Below, one piece after another: positions 9,677-19,164 of a stretch of DNA of 64,000 bases (the first letter of the stretch is position 1; every line of letters begins with the position of its first letter). The DNA comes from Pseudoalteromonas shioyasakiensis (GTDB taxonomy: Bacteria; Pseudomonadota; Gammaproteobacteria; Enterobacterales; Alteromonadaceae). The DNA is taken from assembly GCF_024518675.1 (NCBI RefSeq), contig NZ_JANIGL010000002.1:310001-374000 (forward strand), in the 5' to 3' direction. The notes below the pieces were generated by a model, which saw nothing but the letters and a program-made list of their open reading frames with translations, had not been told where the DNA came from and did no database searches. The position numbers and the translations under genes are program-made.

Positions 9677-10654
9677 TTACAAATCAATATTTGGATTAGC
9701 TTTAGTGTCTTCACGTAATGCGTGTGTCATAGCCACCATATCATCTGGAATAGGTGCCTGCCATGTCATCATTTCGCCCGTGATTGGGTGAGCAATGCTC
9801 AGTTTAACTGCATGTAATGCTTGACGGTTAAATGCTCTGAGCATTTCAAACAACTCTGGTGTAGCACCTTTTGGTGGACGCGGACGACCGCCGTAGGCTT
9901 TGTCACCAATCAGTGGATGATTTATAAACGCCATGTGCACACGTATTTGGTGCGTACGGCCAGTTTCTAAGCGCAAACGTAAACGTGTATGAGCACGGAA
10001 CTTTTCCGCTACACGGTAATGAGTGATAGCTGGCTTACCCTGCTCATGTACTGCCATATGCGTACGTTGCGTTGGGTGACGGCCGATTGGTTTTTCAACC
10101 ATGCCACCTGCGGTCATAGTGCCATTACAAATCGCTTCATATTCACGAGTGAAGTTCTCGCGTTTTTGTAAGGCAGTCACTAAATGAGTTTGTGCAGGAA
10201 TTGTTTTGGCAACAACCATTAATCCAGTGGTGTCTTTATCAAGGCGGTGTACAATACCTGCACGCGGGACGTTGATAATCTCAGGATAATGATGCAGTAA
10301 TGCATTTAGTACAGTGCCGTCTGGGTTACCTGCACCAGGATGCACAACTAAACCCATAGGTTTATTAATAACTAAGATATCATCGTCTTCATAAACGATG
10401 TTTAATTTGATATCTTGCGCTTCGTATTCACGTGGCGCTTCGATACTGGTTTCGACATTGACCATTTCGCCACCTAAGAGTTTTTCTCTTGGTGTGTTGA
10501 AAATTTCACCATCCACGGTGATTTTATCATCCAAAATCCACGTTTTTATGCGTGAACGTGAATAATCAGGGAACAATTGCGCCAATACTTGGTCTAGACG
10601 TTTACCGCCTAACTCAGTTGGCACCTCGGCTTGAAGAGAAATTTGTTCTGACAT
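9677..10654 (-). CDS. rluD: 23S rRNA pseudouridine synthase RluD
   Basis: 325 residues, like E. coli RluD (326). It makes pseudouridines 1911, 1915 and 1917 in helix 69 of 23S rRNA. An N-terminal S4 RNA-binding domain (about 18-75; RLDQVLAQLFPDYSRSRI) is followed by the RluA-type catalytic domain with the motif HRLDKDTTGL carrying the catalytic Asp, and HQIRVHMAFI further on. It heads the minus-strand unit rluD-pgeF(-clpB) and is divergent from bamD, as in E. coli. Identification is firm; RluD rather than RluA or RluC is supported by length and neighbours. Confidence 0.95.
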   Translation of the reverse strand: MSEQISLQAEVPTELGGKRLDQVLAQLFPDYSRSRIKTWILDDKITVDGEIFNTPREKLLGGEMVNVETSIEAPREYEAQDIKLNIVYEDDDILVINKPMGLVVHPGAGNPDGTVLNALLHHYPEIINVPRAGIVHRLDKDTTGLMVVAKTIPAQTHLVTALQKRENFTREYEAICNGTMTAGGMVEKPIGRHPTQRTHMAVHEQGKPAITHYRVAEKFRAHTRLRLRLETGRTHQIRVHMAFINHPLIGDKAYGGRPRPPKGATPELFEMLRAFNRQALHAVKLSIAHPITGEMMTWQAPIPDDMVAMTHALREDTKANPNIDL

Positions 10655-10796
10655 TAGTAACTTTACCCAATTTACCAGTGCAAGCTGTGCTCGACTGGGT
10701 TAGAATCGCTTTTAATAAAAGCATTTATATAATAAGCATAGTTTACTCGGTTTTACCCAGTTGGCCTAGCCGAAGACATCGAAGGTAACAAATAAA

Positions 10797-11558
10797 ATGA
10801 TAAATAGAATAGGGAAACGTGCATTCGCCATTGTTTTTACAGTTTCATTACTTGGTTTAGGGGCCTGTTCGTCAGCGCCAGATGAAGAAGATATCCAACG
10901 CGTTCCTAATAAGTCAGCACAAGCACTTTATGAAGACGCAAAGCAAACGTTAGATTCAGGCCTTTATGCCCGCGCAATTCAATTATTAGGTGCTATTGAT
11001 TCACGCTATCCGTTTGGTCCCATGTCTAAACAAGTACAAATGGATTTAGTATATGCGCATTATCAAGCAGGTAATACGGAGCAGGCACTGGCGACTATAG
11101 ACCGCTTTATTCGCTTAAACCCTAACCACAAAGATTTAGATTACATGTATTACATGCGTGGTTTGGTTAACATTAAAGCGGATGAAAATGCTTTCCAAGA
11201 ATATTTTGGTATCGACAGAGCCGACCGTGACGCTAACCGTACACGAGTTGCTTTTACTGATTTATCAACCTTGGTAAACCGTTTCCCACAAAGTGGCTAT
11301 GCGCCTGAAGCAAAGCGCCGTTTAGTTTGGTTACTAAATAAAATGGCTCGTTATGAGTTAAAAGTAGCTGATTACTATTTTGAGCGCGAAGCTTACCTTG
11401 CGGCCGCTAACCGTGGTAAATATGTGGTTGAGCATTATTCACAAAGCAGTTATTTAAATGAAGCGCTTGAAATAATGGAAAAAAGCTATGAAAAGCTCGG
11501 ATTACCAGAGTTGAGTGAACACGCAAGAGTGACCCGCGAGTTAAATCAAGACCAATAA
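10797..11558 (+). CDS. bamD: outer-membrane assembly lipoprotein BamD
   Basis: 253 residues. A lipoprotein signal ends in LLGLGAC. The mature part consists of TPR repeats typical of BamD/ComL (SAQALYEDAKQTLDSGLYAR; AIQLLGAIDSRYPFGPMSKQ; LDYMYYMRGLVN). It is the essential lipoprotein of the BAM complex that folds beta-barrel proteins into the outer membrane. It is divergent from rluD, the usual arrangement, and followed by a strong terminator. Identification is firm. Confidence 0.96.
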   Translation: MINRIGKRAFAIVFTVSLLGLGACSSAPDEEDIQRVPNKSAQALYEDAKQTLDSGLYARAIQLLGAIDSRYPFGPMSKQVQMDLVYAHYQAGNTEQALATIDRFIRLNPNHKDLDYMYYMRGLVNIKADENAFQEYFGIDRADRDANRTRVAFTDLSTLVNRFPQSGYAPEAKRRLVWLLNKMARYELKVADYYFEREAYLAAANRGKYVVEHYSQSSYLNEALEIMEKSYEKLGLPELSEHARVTRELNQDQ

Positions 11559-11572
11559 GTTTCAAAAACCAA

Positions 11573-11613
11573 TAAAAAAAGGCGCTAACTTTTTTCATTT
11601 AGCGCCTTTTTTA
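11573..11613. terminator. bidirectional terminator between bamD and glnB
   Basis: AAAAAAGGCGCTAA ... TTAGCGCCTTTTTT, a long stem with a 10-base T-rich loop between converging genes. Confidence 0.9.
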
Positions 11614-11650
11614 TATTGAGTGAAAACTCATTTACTTAAGTTAACATACA

Positions 11651-11998
<348 letters not shown>

Positions 11999-12109
11999 CT
12001 ACTTTTAAATTCTGTTTGAGTCGATTTTAGACAATCCTGCAGTTCATAGCAAACAAAGCAATTGAATTACGGTGATTTAATCATCAACAATGGTATGATT
12101 ATTAAAAAC

Positions 12110-12141
12110 CTAACAACTATCGCTATAAAATACGTTGTTAG
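12110..12141. promoter_or_regulatory. inverted repeat around the putative fimT promoter
   Basis: CTAACAAC (12110-12117) and GTTGTTAG (12134-12141) are perfect 8-bp arms 16 bases apart, bracketing TATAAA (12124-12129), 40-70 bases before the fimT-like ATG. This geometry suits an operator of a dimeric regulator. The regulator is not known. Confidence 0.35.
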
Positions 12142-12180
12142 TACCACTTGTTTGTGAGTTCCTAGTATTTAGAGGTATAT

Positions 12181-12729
12181 ATGAAAAAAATACAACGCGG
12201 TTTTACGCTTTTAGAGCTAATGGTCACCATTGCCATTGTCGGCATTCTTGCAGCAATTGCTCTATGGGATAGCAGTGATATGCTAGAGAATAATCGAGCT
12301 GAAAATTTTTTACTAGAACTAAAACGCAATATAAACTTTGCGCGTTCTAAAGCCACTAGTTCAGATTCACTCGTTAAAGTTTGTAGCGGTGAAACTAGTA
12401 GTATCCAGGATAATGCGAGTGTTTCTTGCCTAAGTGACTGGTCATCTGGTTCAATTTTTGTTTTTTATGATAGTAACTCTGATGGTGTTCACAATCCTTT
12501 AGATCAGGATATTATTTTAAGAGTTATGGAAGAAATACCTGCACATAGTAATTTTACTTTTCGAAATGGTGGAAACTCACTAATATTTGACGCTAGTGGC
12601 AGAGTAACAACAAGTGTGGGTACATTTATATACTGCCCTAATTCCAATAACGAAAACAATAAAGCCTTATCTATATTCTTGTCTGGGACTGCATTTTATA
12701 ACGGTGATACAGATGAAAATTGTGATTAA
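12181..12729 (+). CDS. fimT: GspH/FimT-family pseudopilin
   Basis: 182 residues. A short basic leader with the prepilin peptidase site RG|FTLLELMV is followed by the hydrophobic N-terminal helix (about 8-30) and a GspH/FimT globular domain (RNINFARSKATSS; then a Cys pair and FRNGGNSLIFDASGR). Minor pilins of this class help initiate type IV pilus assembly, and FimT homologues have been linked to DNA uptake. AGAGGT precedes the ATG. It lies on the opposite strand from the main minor-pilin run and is followed by a second, similar gene. FimT versus FimU is not resolved. Confidence 0.8.
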   Translation: MKKIQRGFTLLELMVTIAIVGILAAIALWDSSDMLENNRAENFLLELKRNINFARSKATSSDSLVKVCSGETSSIQDNASVSCLSDWSSGSIFVFYDSNSDGVHNPLDQDIILRVMEEIPAHSNFTFRNGGNSLIFDASGRVTTSVGTFIYCPNSNNENNKALSIFLSGTAFYNGDTDENCD

Positions 12730-12803
12730 TTTTAAACTCTAACTTGAATCTATTTTAGGTCCAGCTATTTTTAATATATCGATCATAATTGAGAACTTCA
12801 TGG

Positions 12804-13334
12804 ATGAAGGATATACACTCTAGCACCCTTTACGGCACAACATTAATTGAAACAATCATTCTTGTAGCCATATTATCAATCTTGTGCCATCTAGTTTTAT
12901 TTAATTATCAGCCGCTGCTTATAAATAATCGCCTCGATAACCACATCGCAAAAATCAATCGTGCTATAAGCTTTACCCGTTTAAAAGCCATAATACACAG
13001 CGAAAACGTTACTTTTTGTCCACTTAAAAATAAACAATGTATTCATGATAGTTGGCACCAAGAGCTGACAATATTCACTGATAGTGATGAAATTGGGATT
13101 TTAGATGGTACCGATAAAATATTATTCAATATTGACCCAACCCATCATAAAGATATGCTCACCTACCCAAGAACATTTTTAACCTTTCGCAACGATGGTA
13201 CGCCCATGGGCTTACACAATGGTACATTTTTATATTGCCCTGAATATGAAAAAGCAAGCCATAAAGGGCTTGCTATTTCTATCAGTCATACTGGCAGATC
13301 TAAAGTTAAAGACACTGAACGCTGTTTAGAGTAA
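12804..13334 (+). CDS. second GspH/FimT-like pseudopilin, divergent leader
   Basis: 176 residues from the ATG at 12804; a TTG 15 bases upstream is in frame but less likely. The prepilin motif is altered: YG|TTLIETI, with Thr instead of Phe at +1 and few basic leader residues (one Lys), but Gly(-1) and Glu(+5) are kept. The hydrophobic helix and the C-terminal motif FRNDGTPMGLHNGTFLYCPE parallel the neighbouring FimT-like protein (FRNGG ... GTFIYCPN), so the two are probably tandem duplicates. It converges on pilE. Cleavage by PilD is probable; a FimU-like role is inferred. Confidence 0.75.
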   Translation: MKDIHSSTLYGTTLIETIILVAILSILCHLVLFNYQPLLINNRLDNHIAKINRAISFTRLKAIIHSENVTFCPLKNKQCIHDSWHQELTIFTDSDEIGILDGTDKILFNIDPTHHKDMLTYPRTFLTFRNDGTPMGLHNGTFLYCPEYEKASHKGLAISISHTGRSKVKDTERCLE

Positions 13335-13336
13335 TG

Positions 13337-13759
13337 TTATTTACCCCAGCAAAGCGAAGAGTTTGCCTTAGGAGTAGCTGTTTTCAGCCCTGCATCGTCT
13401 ATAGTCAACGTCTTACACTCGTCATCTTTTAACGGTGGACCTGCAACAGGTGTCGCGGTAAAACTAAACGATCCCCCATCATTATCAACATCAACCGTTA
13501 TACTATAAAAGCCGTGCTCTGTTGGGCTAGTAACGCCTAAGTTATCCAGGCTAGCTGTATATTCTCTATTATCAACAAAAAACTGCTCTTGCTTGTTCGC
13601 GGCATCTAACAATGCTGTTATAGCTTCTGTACGTGATGTACGTTTTACATGCTCAAAATAGCTAGGTAACGCTATCGACGCTATAATTCCTAAAATAGCA
13701 ACTGCAATCATAAGCTCAATTAATGTAAACCCTAGCTGAGTATTATTTTTGATTGTCAT
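13337..13759 (-). CDS. pilE: type IV minor pilin PilE
   Basis: 140 residues. Leader MTIKNNTQLG then FTLIELMIAVAILGII, a canonical class III signal, followed by a short globular domain with a C-terminal Cys pair (DDECKTL ... SSLCWGK), the D-loop layout of PilE-type minor pilins. The start overlaps the pilY1 end by 17 bases, so they are co-translated. It is the last gene of pilV-W-X-Y1-E. It is a minor pilin of the tip complex rather than the major subunit. Confidence 0.88.
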   Translation of the reverse strand: MTIKNNTQLGFTLIELMIAVAILGIIASIALPSYFEHVKRTSRTEAITALLDAANKQEQFFVDNREYTASLDNLGVTSPTEHGFYSITVDVDNDGGSFSFTATPVAGPPLKDDECKTLTIDDAGLKTATPKANSSLCWGK

Positions 13760-16700
13760 TTACTTCTCGCTTATAAATAAAAGTTTGTTGTGTATTAAAG
13801 CCAAAGCCAATAGGTATAGCATCATCAGTTAGGTCAATTTTTCCGTCTTCATCAAATGAGATACCCGGGCCATTTATTTTTTTCGGTATGAATGGGTTTT
13901 GCGCACTTAAATCACTACTATCGCTCGCTTTAATACCCGGCCCTATCATTAAGAACTGACTTGTTGTTTCAACTTTTTCATCTTCAGTCTCTCCACTTTC
14001 AGTATCACAATAACCATTTGTGTTATTGTCGGCACAACTGTCAACACTGCCAAAGTAAAGTTGCGGCGTATCTGGCACATCATTACTGGTAATAAAACTA
14101 AGCTGATCATAGACCTTGGTACCATAGTGCAAATGGAATGCATATAATGAGCCTGAGCCCCCAGTCAAAGAACACTGGTTAACCGTTTCGGTTGCTGAAG
14201 CTGGAGTATAACTTGTATAATAAGCCACACCGCCGACAACAGTGGCAGCCGCTAGCGACTTCTCTCCACTTGCGGGTAAATCATAATACCAACCATCTTT
14301 ATTACCTAAATCAATCTCTTTTTCTGTAAACTCTTCAATATCATCTAATGCGTTACCAAATGGATCTGAGTTAACGTTCATAAGATCTGCAATCGTTATA
14401 GCTTCTGGTATATCAGCACTTTTAAATGTTTTTGTTATCGTGTTGGTATCACGAATCATGTATAACTGGTCATTTGTAATTGTGCCTATAGGGTTCGAGC
14501 GATTACCACTACCGATAAGAATTGCATCAAAAGGGGTATCTTTTCTTGTAACAACTGTGTCTCCGTTGTAACTGGTATAAGACACTTTACTATACATTGT
14601 GCGCGCAACCATTGGCTTATAGAAAAAGCGCCTATCCAATGCATTAGTAGTACCATTGAGTTTAGCAAGTTCAAAGTGACTCCATTCACTTGTTTTATCA
14701 CTTGGCATATCAATACGCCAAATACTACCACTAGTATCCGCGGCATAAATACGATCAACATAGCCATCATAGTCAGAATCGAGTGCTGTAAGTGAGGCTG
14801 CAATACTATTTTTACCTTTAAAACCTCCATTATCAGGTGTTAACTCCCACAGCAAACTACCATCAGAAGCCTTAACAATGTATATGCCGCGTCCTTCCTC
14901 ATCCTCACCTAAAACGACGGTATCTTTATTAGTGTCATAGCCGGCACCAAAAATGAGTACAGGTTCATCACCAAACGCCTTAATAAATGTCACTGTTGGT
15001 GCCGACCATGTTTGTGCTAACTCTTTAAAAGTACCACTGCCACCTTGTATTTTCCACTTTAGCCTAGGGGAGTCCGGATTAGTAATGTCTAAACCATAAT
15101 AATTATGGCCACCACGACGCATACCAAAAAAAGCCCACACTCTGTCACTATTATTAACAACACCATCTTTGTTTGCGTCATCAAAATAAATTGTTATTGG
15201 GCCGTCTATACCATACTTTTTAGTGTCTGCTTGATTTTTACGAATAGGATCGATAATTCCATATACACTACTTGGTATAAATGCCCAACTCTCACTTACC
15301 GTATTACCTGCATCTTTAAACATATGTAAAAAGCCGGCATTGGTACCAATTAATATACGTACATCATCGTTGCCGTAGTCAATGGTCACTGGCTTTGAGT
15401 GTAAAGGGTCGCCAAATATATCTGCACGCTGATCACTGGAAGATGAGTCACCATCTTCATTATCAACATCAATACCACGAGCCCAATCTATAGTATCTTG
15501 TAAGTCGTTTTTGTTTACACCAAATGCAGCTGCGGCTGCAGTATCACCACCATAAGCAGAAGAGACATTATTTTTTGTGAAAGCAATTAACCCGCTAGAC
15601 CCCGCATCAGTGAATAGTTTACGGCCACTACTTGCTGTAGTTGAAAGCATAAGATTTACACCACCGTTCTCTACAGAGTTACCGTCTGCGCTCGCAGTGC
15701 TTGGTAGCCAAAATGTTCTCGCACCTTTGTCAATTAAACCATTACTATCAAGCGCTTGGTTGCTTGATGAGTCAACAATTTGTGTACCTGACACTTTTAA
15801 CTTTTTCAAGTTACCACGCCAACGTGCACCACTATCAGGATAAAACATAGCGTAATAAATGGAATCTCGGCTGCGCGTTTGATCCACATTATTACTAGCC
15901 ACTGAAGGAGATGTAAAAGTATCGTTCACTTCACGAATACGAGTAATTGTATTTTTTAAGGCTTCTGATAGCTGTTCAGCAGTATCCGCATGCAGATATT
16001 GCCCACCACCATACGTGGCAGCTTGCGATAACAGCTCTTTCCCTGAGTTACTCATTCCCGTGCCAAAGCCTATAGGGAAAACCCGACCAAACTCACGTAC
16101 TTCTGTGGTTGGGGTATATAAATCTACTTCAACATCTTTTGTGCCACTGATAACTTTTGCCAGAGCGGTTAGGTAACTTCCACTTACTACCGGAGGGCTC
16201 CCCGTAAAATAAGAATTATGTAAATCTTTGATATTATTATTTCTATTTGAGTCACTAGTTGGATCACCATCAGTCATTAAAATTATATTCACACTGTTAT
16301 CACAACGAAGAGGTTCCCCTACAACAGGTATAAAAGGTGAAATGTAACTCCCAGAAATATCTGCAGTTCTATCCCGACTACTAACAGACCCGGCAAAGTC
16401 CACACTTTTACCTGAAATATATCTATAAGCTTCCCACAGTGTTTCCGTAAGCGGTGTAGAACCACTTGCTGGCAACCCTTCAATTTTATTTAACAATGTT
16501 GATTTAGATGAACCTAACCTAGCTAAAACATATCCGCCATTAGCGCCATTAAAACGCATAAGACCAAATTCAATATCGTCATTGTCATTAACTAACTGCT
16601 TTATAGCGCTTTGCGCAATATTTAATCGACTATCGTTACATGTAGCGGCAGGGTAACCACCGCTATAACTGCCTGAAGAGGTACTTGTACTATTATAAAA

Positions 16701-17021
16701 CCGGCTATACCGTATCCCCTCATAGCTAGAAGACTTTCTAAAACACTGGTTAGTATCATTGACATTATTACTCTCAAAACAGGTTATTTGAGAGAAGCGA
16801 GGAGTATTTCTTGATACCCCATCCCACTTGTAGCACTGCCCACCGTCGGTCACATCCCAAGCCATACTACCTGAAGTATCAAACACCATAAGTACTCGTG
16901 GTTTTTCATCAAGCTCGACATTATGATTTACATATAGCTCTATATCTTCTGCATAGCTAAATGTAGTGACACTTGCTATTACAGCAAGCAATAACTTTAA
17001 TAATAGAGGGTTTATTTTCAT
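13743..17021 (-). CDS. pilY1: type IV pilus tip adhesin PilY1
   Basis: 1092 residues from the ATG at 17021, chosen because GTGAGAA precedes it and a clean signal peptide follows (to about FSYA); a GTG 12 bases upstream would add four residues. The N-terminal half has a von Willebrand A domain with a MIDAS motif (FDTSGSM) and ILMTDGDPTSD. The C-terminal half is the PilY1 beta-propeller with calcium-loop motifs DANKDGVVNNSD and DSDYDGYVD. PilY1 sits on the minor-pilin tip complex, promotes pilus extension, and acts as adhesin and mechanosensor. pilX ends 12 bases before this start; pilE overlaps its end. Identification is firm. Confidence 0.93.
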   Translation of the reverse strand: MKINPLLLKLLLAVIASVTTFSYAEDIELYVNHNVELDEKPRVLMVFDTSGSMAWDVTDGGQCYKWDGVSRNTPRFSQITCFESNNVNDTNQCFRKSSSYEGIRYSRFYNSTSTSSGSYSGGYPAATCNDSRLNIAQSAIKQLVNDNDDIEFGLMRFNGANGGYVLARLGSSKSTLLNKIEGLPASGSTPLTETLWEAYRYISGKSVDFAGSVSSRDRTADISGSYISPFIPVVGEPLRCDNSVNIILMTDGDPTSDSNRNNNIKDLHNSYFTGSPPVVSGSYLTALAKVISGTKDVEVDLYTPTTEVREFGRVFPIGFGTGMSNSGKELLSQAATYGGGQYLHADTAEQLSEALKNTITRIREVNDTFTSPSVASNNVDQTRSRDSIYYAMFYPDSGARWRGNLKKLKVSGTQIVDSSSNQALDSNGLIDKGARTFWLPSTASADGNSVENGGVNLMLSTTASSGRKLFTDAGSSGLIAFTKNNVSSAYGGDTAAAAAFGVNKNDLQDTIDWARGIDVDNEDGDSSSSDQRADIFGDPLHSKPVTIDYGNDDVRILIGTNAGFLHMFKDAGNTVSESWAFIPSSVYGIIDPIRKNQADTKKYGIDGPITIYFDDANKDGVVNNSDRVWAFFGMRRGGHNYYGLDITNPDSPRLKWKIQGGSGTFKELAQTWSAPTVTFIKAFGDEPVLIFGAGYDTNKDTVVLGEDEEGRGIYIVKASDGSLLWELTPDNGGFKGKNSIAASLTALDSDYDGYVDRIYAADTSGSIWRIDMPSDKTSEWSHFELAKLNGTTNALDRRFFYKPMVARTMYSKVSYTSYNGDTVVTRKDTPFDAILIGSGNRSNPIGTITNDQLYMIRDTNTITKTFKSADIPEAITIADLMNVNSDPFGNALDDIEEFTEKEIDLGNKDGWYYDLPASGEKSLAAATVVGGVAYYTSYTPASATETVNQCSLTGGSGSLYAFHLHYGTKVYDQLSFITSNDVPDTPQLYFGSVDSCADNNTNGYCDTESGETEDEKVETTSQFLMIGPGIKASDSSDLSAQNPFIPKKINGPGISFDEDGKIDLTDDAIPIGFGFNTQQTFIYKREVNDNQK

Positions 17022-17033
17022 AATATTTCTCAC

Positions 17034-17516
17034 TTAACCACCGGTGTTTAGGCTAGCCATTTGCTGCGCTATACCAGTAGTGACCGTTATGGTGTGTTTA
17101 CTTTTAGAGCCATAAGTTATAGTTGAATTGATTTGTACCATGTTACAAGCAATACCTGCGGTATAATCATAATCGCGCGGACAAGGCAAATCCATGGCAC
17201 CATCATTCAGATTACTTAGCTCACTTTCAGTTTGCCCAATCGTCTCTAACGCGATTGCATCACCTGGAATTTGTTCTTTAGTATAAAGCAGCTTACTGGT
17301 TCCATCTTTTGCAGCCTCTACGGCAATGACTCTTTGTACATTGCCCATCAATATATTTTCAGCTTCTTCACGCTCAAACGCAGCATTTGTAATTTTAATA
17401 TCAATACTAGAGCTACTCATTAAGGTAACAGCTATACCCGATACAGCTACAACCATAATAAGTGCAACTATCAATACAACCCCTTGCTGTTTAGCGACAG
17501 GTTTTAAATTCGCCAT
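17034..17516 (-). CDS. pilX: type IV minor pilin PilX
   Basis: 160 residues. The N-terminus QQGVVLIVALIMVVAVSGIA has the PilX form of the prepilin signal, with Gly before VVLIVAL and no canonical Glu5 (Ala instead), followed by EREEAENILMGNVQRV, the PilX_N motif. It is part of the priming complex at the pilus tip. The gene overlaps pilW by 13 bases and is followed closely by pilY1. Confidence 0.87.
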   Translation of the reverse strand: MANLKPVAKQQGVVLIVALIMVVAVSGIAVTLMSSSSIDIKITNAAFEREEAENILMGNVQRVIAVEAAKDGTSKLLYTKEQIPGDAIALETIGQTESELSNLNDGAMDLPCPRDYDYTAGIACNMVQINSTITYGSKSKHTITVTTGIAQQMASLNTGG

Positions 17517-18502
17517 TGACTAGCCCCTATATTGTTTAACCGAATAGTTGTGGTAAATAATGCCCTGCGAAATCGGTCATCAAAAACTAACACGCGTTGT
17601 TCAGCATCTTCACCTAATGTATATGTTTGATTTAATTGGTTTAGATTTGCATCTTCTTGTAATGACCTTACTAAGATAAAAACTTGAACAGTTAAAATAG
17701 CCCTTCGGCTTTCCCAATCACTTGCAGTCATGCTCTCGACACTACGATAACTATCAACTTTACTGTCAGCATTAGTATCTAAACCAAACAGAAAACGCAT
17801 GTTTTCAACACCTTCCATAATAGTCTCTGTTCTCATGCCGCCTGTTGGTGTAAGCCTTTTGCGCATCAATACTGGAATATTTAAATCTTGCCCATTAAAT
17901 TTGTAAGATTGCTCCGCGATATAGTAAGTATGATGACGATATCGCCATACGGTGGCGTTAGGGTTAGCTGGGTTTGCGGGACCTCGGGTGAACTCACCCC
18001 ATTCTTGCTCAGCGATAAAATAATAGTTATCGTCGTTATTCAAACTCGTGTCAGTAGGCTCAATTTCTAACCCTTCTAAAAATTTAATCTGTAAGATATC
18101 AGTGTTTTTGCTTGAGCCTGTTATGCAATTTAATTGCGAACCACCTGATGACTCAATCGCATACACTGTACGAAAATTACTATTTACAGAATTATCAGGA
18201 AAGCTTTTATTGTTTAGTCCTGCGGTACAATCTTTACTTGGATTAACAGCAGTTGCATCAACAATAGTGTTTTCATCTGAAAATGAGTCTTCATAAAAAG
18301 TCCCCCAAAAACCAATTTGTTCTATATCTCGCTGCATTATATTAAGAGCTAGACGTCCAGTTTCTTGTAATTCACCAATGGTCATGGTGTCTTTGGTCGT
18401 CACTTTCATACTTATGTATGTAAACATAACCCCACCTAAAACTAAGCCACCTATAAATAAAGCGACCATCATTTCAATTAAGGTAAAGCCTTTCTGGTTC
18501 AT
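17504..18502 (-). CDS. pilW: type IV minor pilin PilW
   Basis: 332 residues. Leader MNQKG|FTLIEMMVALFIGGLVL is a canonical prepilin signal. A long globular domain follows, with the N-terminal LQETGRLALNIMQRDIEQIGFWG motif of PilW proteins (in two parts: QETGRLALNIMQRDI and EQIGFWG). It belongs to the minor-pilin initiation complex with PilV, PilX and PilE. It starts one base after the pilV stop and overlaps pilX. Confidence 0.9.
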   Translation of the reverse strand: MNQKGFTLIEMMVALFIGGLVLGGVMFTYISMKVTTKDTMTIGELQETGRLALNIMQRDIEQIGFWGTFYEDSFSDENTIVDATAVNPSKDCTAGLNNKSFPDNSVNSNFRTVYAIESSGGSQLNCITGSSKNTDILQIKFLEGLEIEPTDTSLNNDDNYYFIAEQEWGEFTRGPANPANPNATVWRYRHHTYYIAEQSYKFNGQDLNIPVLMRKRLTPTGGMRTETIMEGVENMRFLFGLDTNADSKVDSYRSVESMTASDWESRRAILTVQVFILVRSLQEDANLNQLNQTYTLGEDAEQRVLVFDDRFRRALFTTTIRLNNIGASQWRI

Positions 18503-18503
18503 A

Positions 18504-19067
18504 TTATGATGCCCTTAAGTACATAAAACTATTGAGAACAACGACACGACGTTTATTATTTGAAGTGCCACATTCTATAGCGACAGTATCGTTAGAGGCT
18601 GTAAACTCTTGACGCCCCTGCCAACTAATAACAACTTGCAAGGTAAATGCATTACTACCACTGGCTATCTCTGGCTGATTGTTAATACACACAGTTGCAT
18701 CATCTAGTGCACCTGTATTTTCACGGGCTTGTATTGCTCTTATCCATTGTTGCTTATCAAGTGCTGCAATTTCAGCAGCGGAACAGGTATTTGAATAACA
18801 ACGACGTTCCTGTTTTAATTTATCATCACTGGAAAAGCTGCCATTATAAAGTGCCGCAAAGCCAGTAGTATCACTAGCACGCATACGCTGCAAAATATCA
18901 TTACCTAAAGCAACAGCTGCTGCCCTTTGCATAGCATCAAAACTTGCTTGTTTAGCTTTTGCTTGTAATGCCACTGCACCAAGTAAACCAAAACTTAAAA
19001 TAATAAACGCAATAAGGACTTCAATAAGTGTAAATCCACGCGTTGCTGAAGAAGGTGATAAGCCCAT
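18504..19067 (-). CDS. pilV: type IV minor pilin PilV
   Basis: 187 residues. Leader MGLSPSSATRG|FTLIEVLIAFIILSFGLL. The following AVALQAKAKQASFDAMQR and ALGNDILQRMRASD are typical of PilV. It is the first gene of the minor-pilin operon, 97 bases after the algR-like gene on the same strand. The ribosome site is weak. It recruits the other minor pilins to the tip complex. Confidence 0.9.
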   Translation of the reverse strand: MGLSPSSATRGFTLIEVLIAFIILSFGLLGAVALQAKAKQASFDAMQRAAAVALGNDILQRMRASDTTGFAALYNGSFSSDDKLKQERRCYSNTCSAAEIAALDKQQWIRAIQARENTGALDDATVCINNQPEIASGSNAFTLQVVISWQGRQEFTASNDTVAIECGTSNNKRRVVVLNSFMYLRAS

Positions 19068-19164
19068 AACACTGCCAAAAAAATTATCGTACTATAAGAG
19101 TAATAAAATAAGTGAGGAATACAATGTATAGCAGTATGAGCGGTGTTTTTAGCCGATAAGCGGC

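Noticed and set aside
15577..15843. 88-codon frame antisense to pilY1
   Set aside because: Shadow frame within a well-supported gene; no ribosome site.
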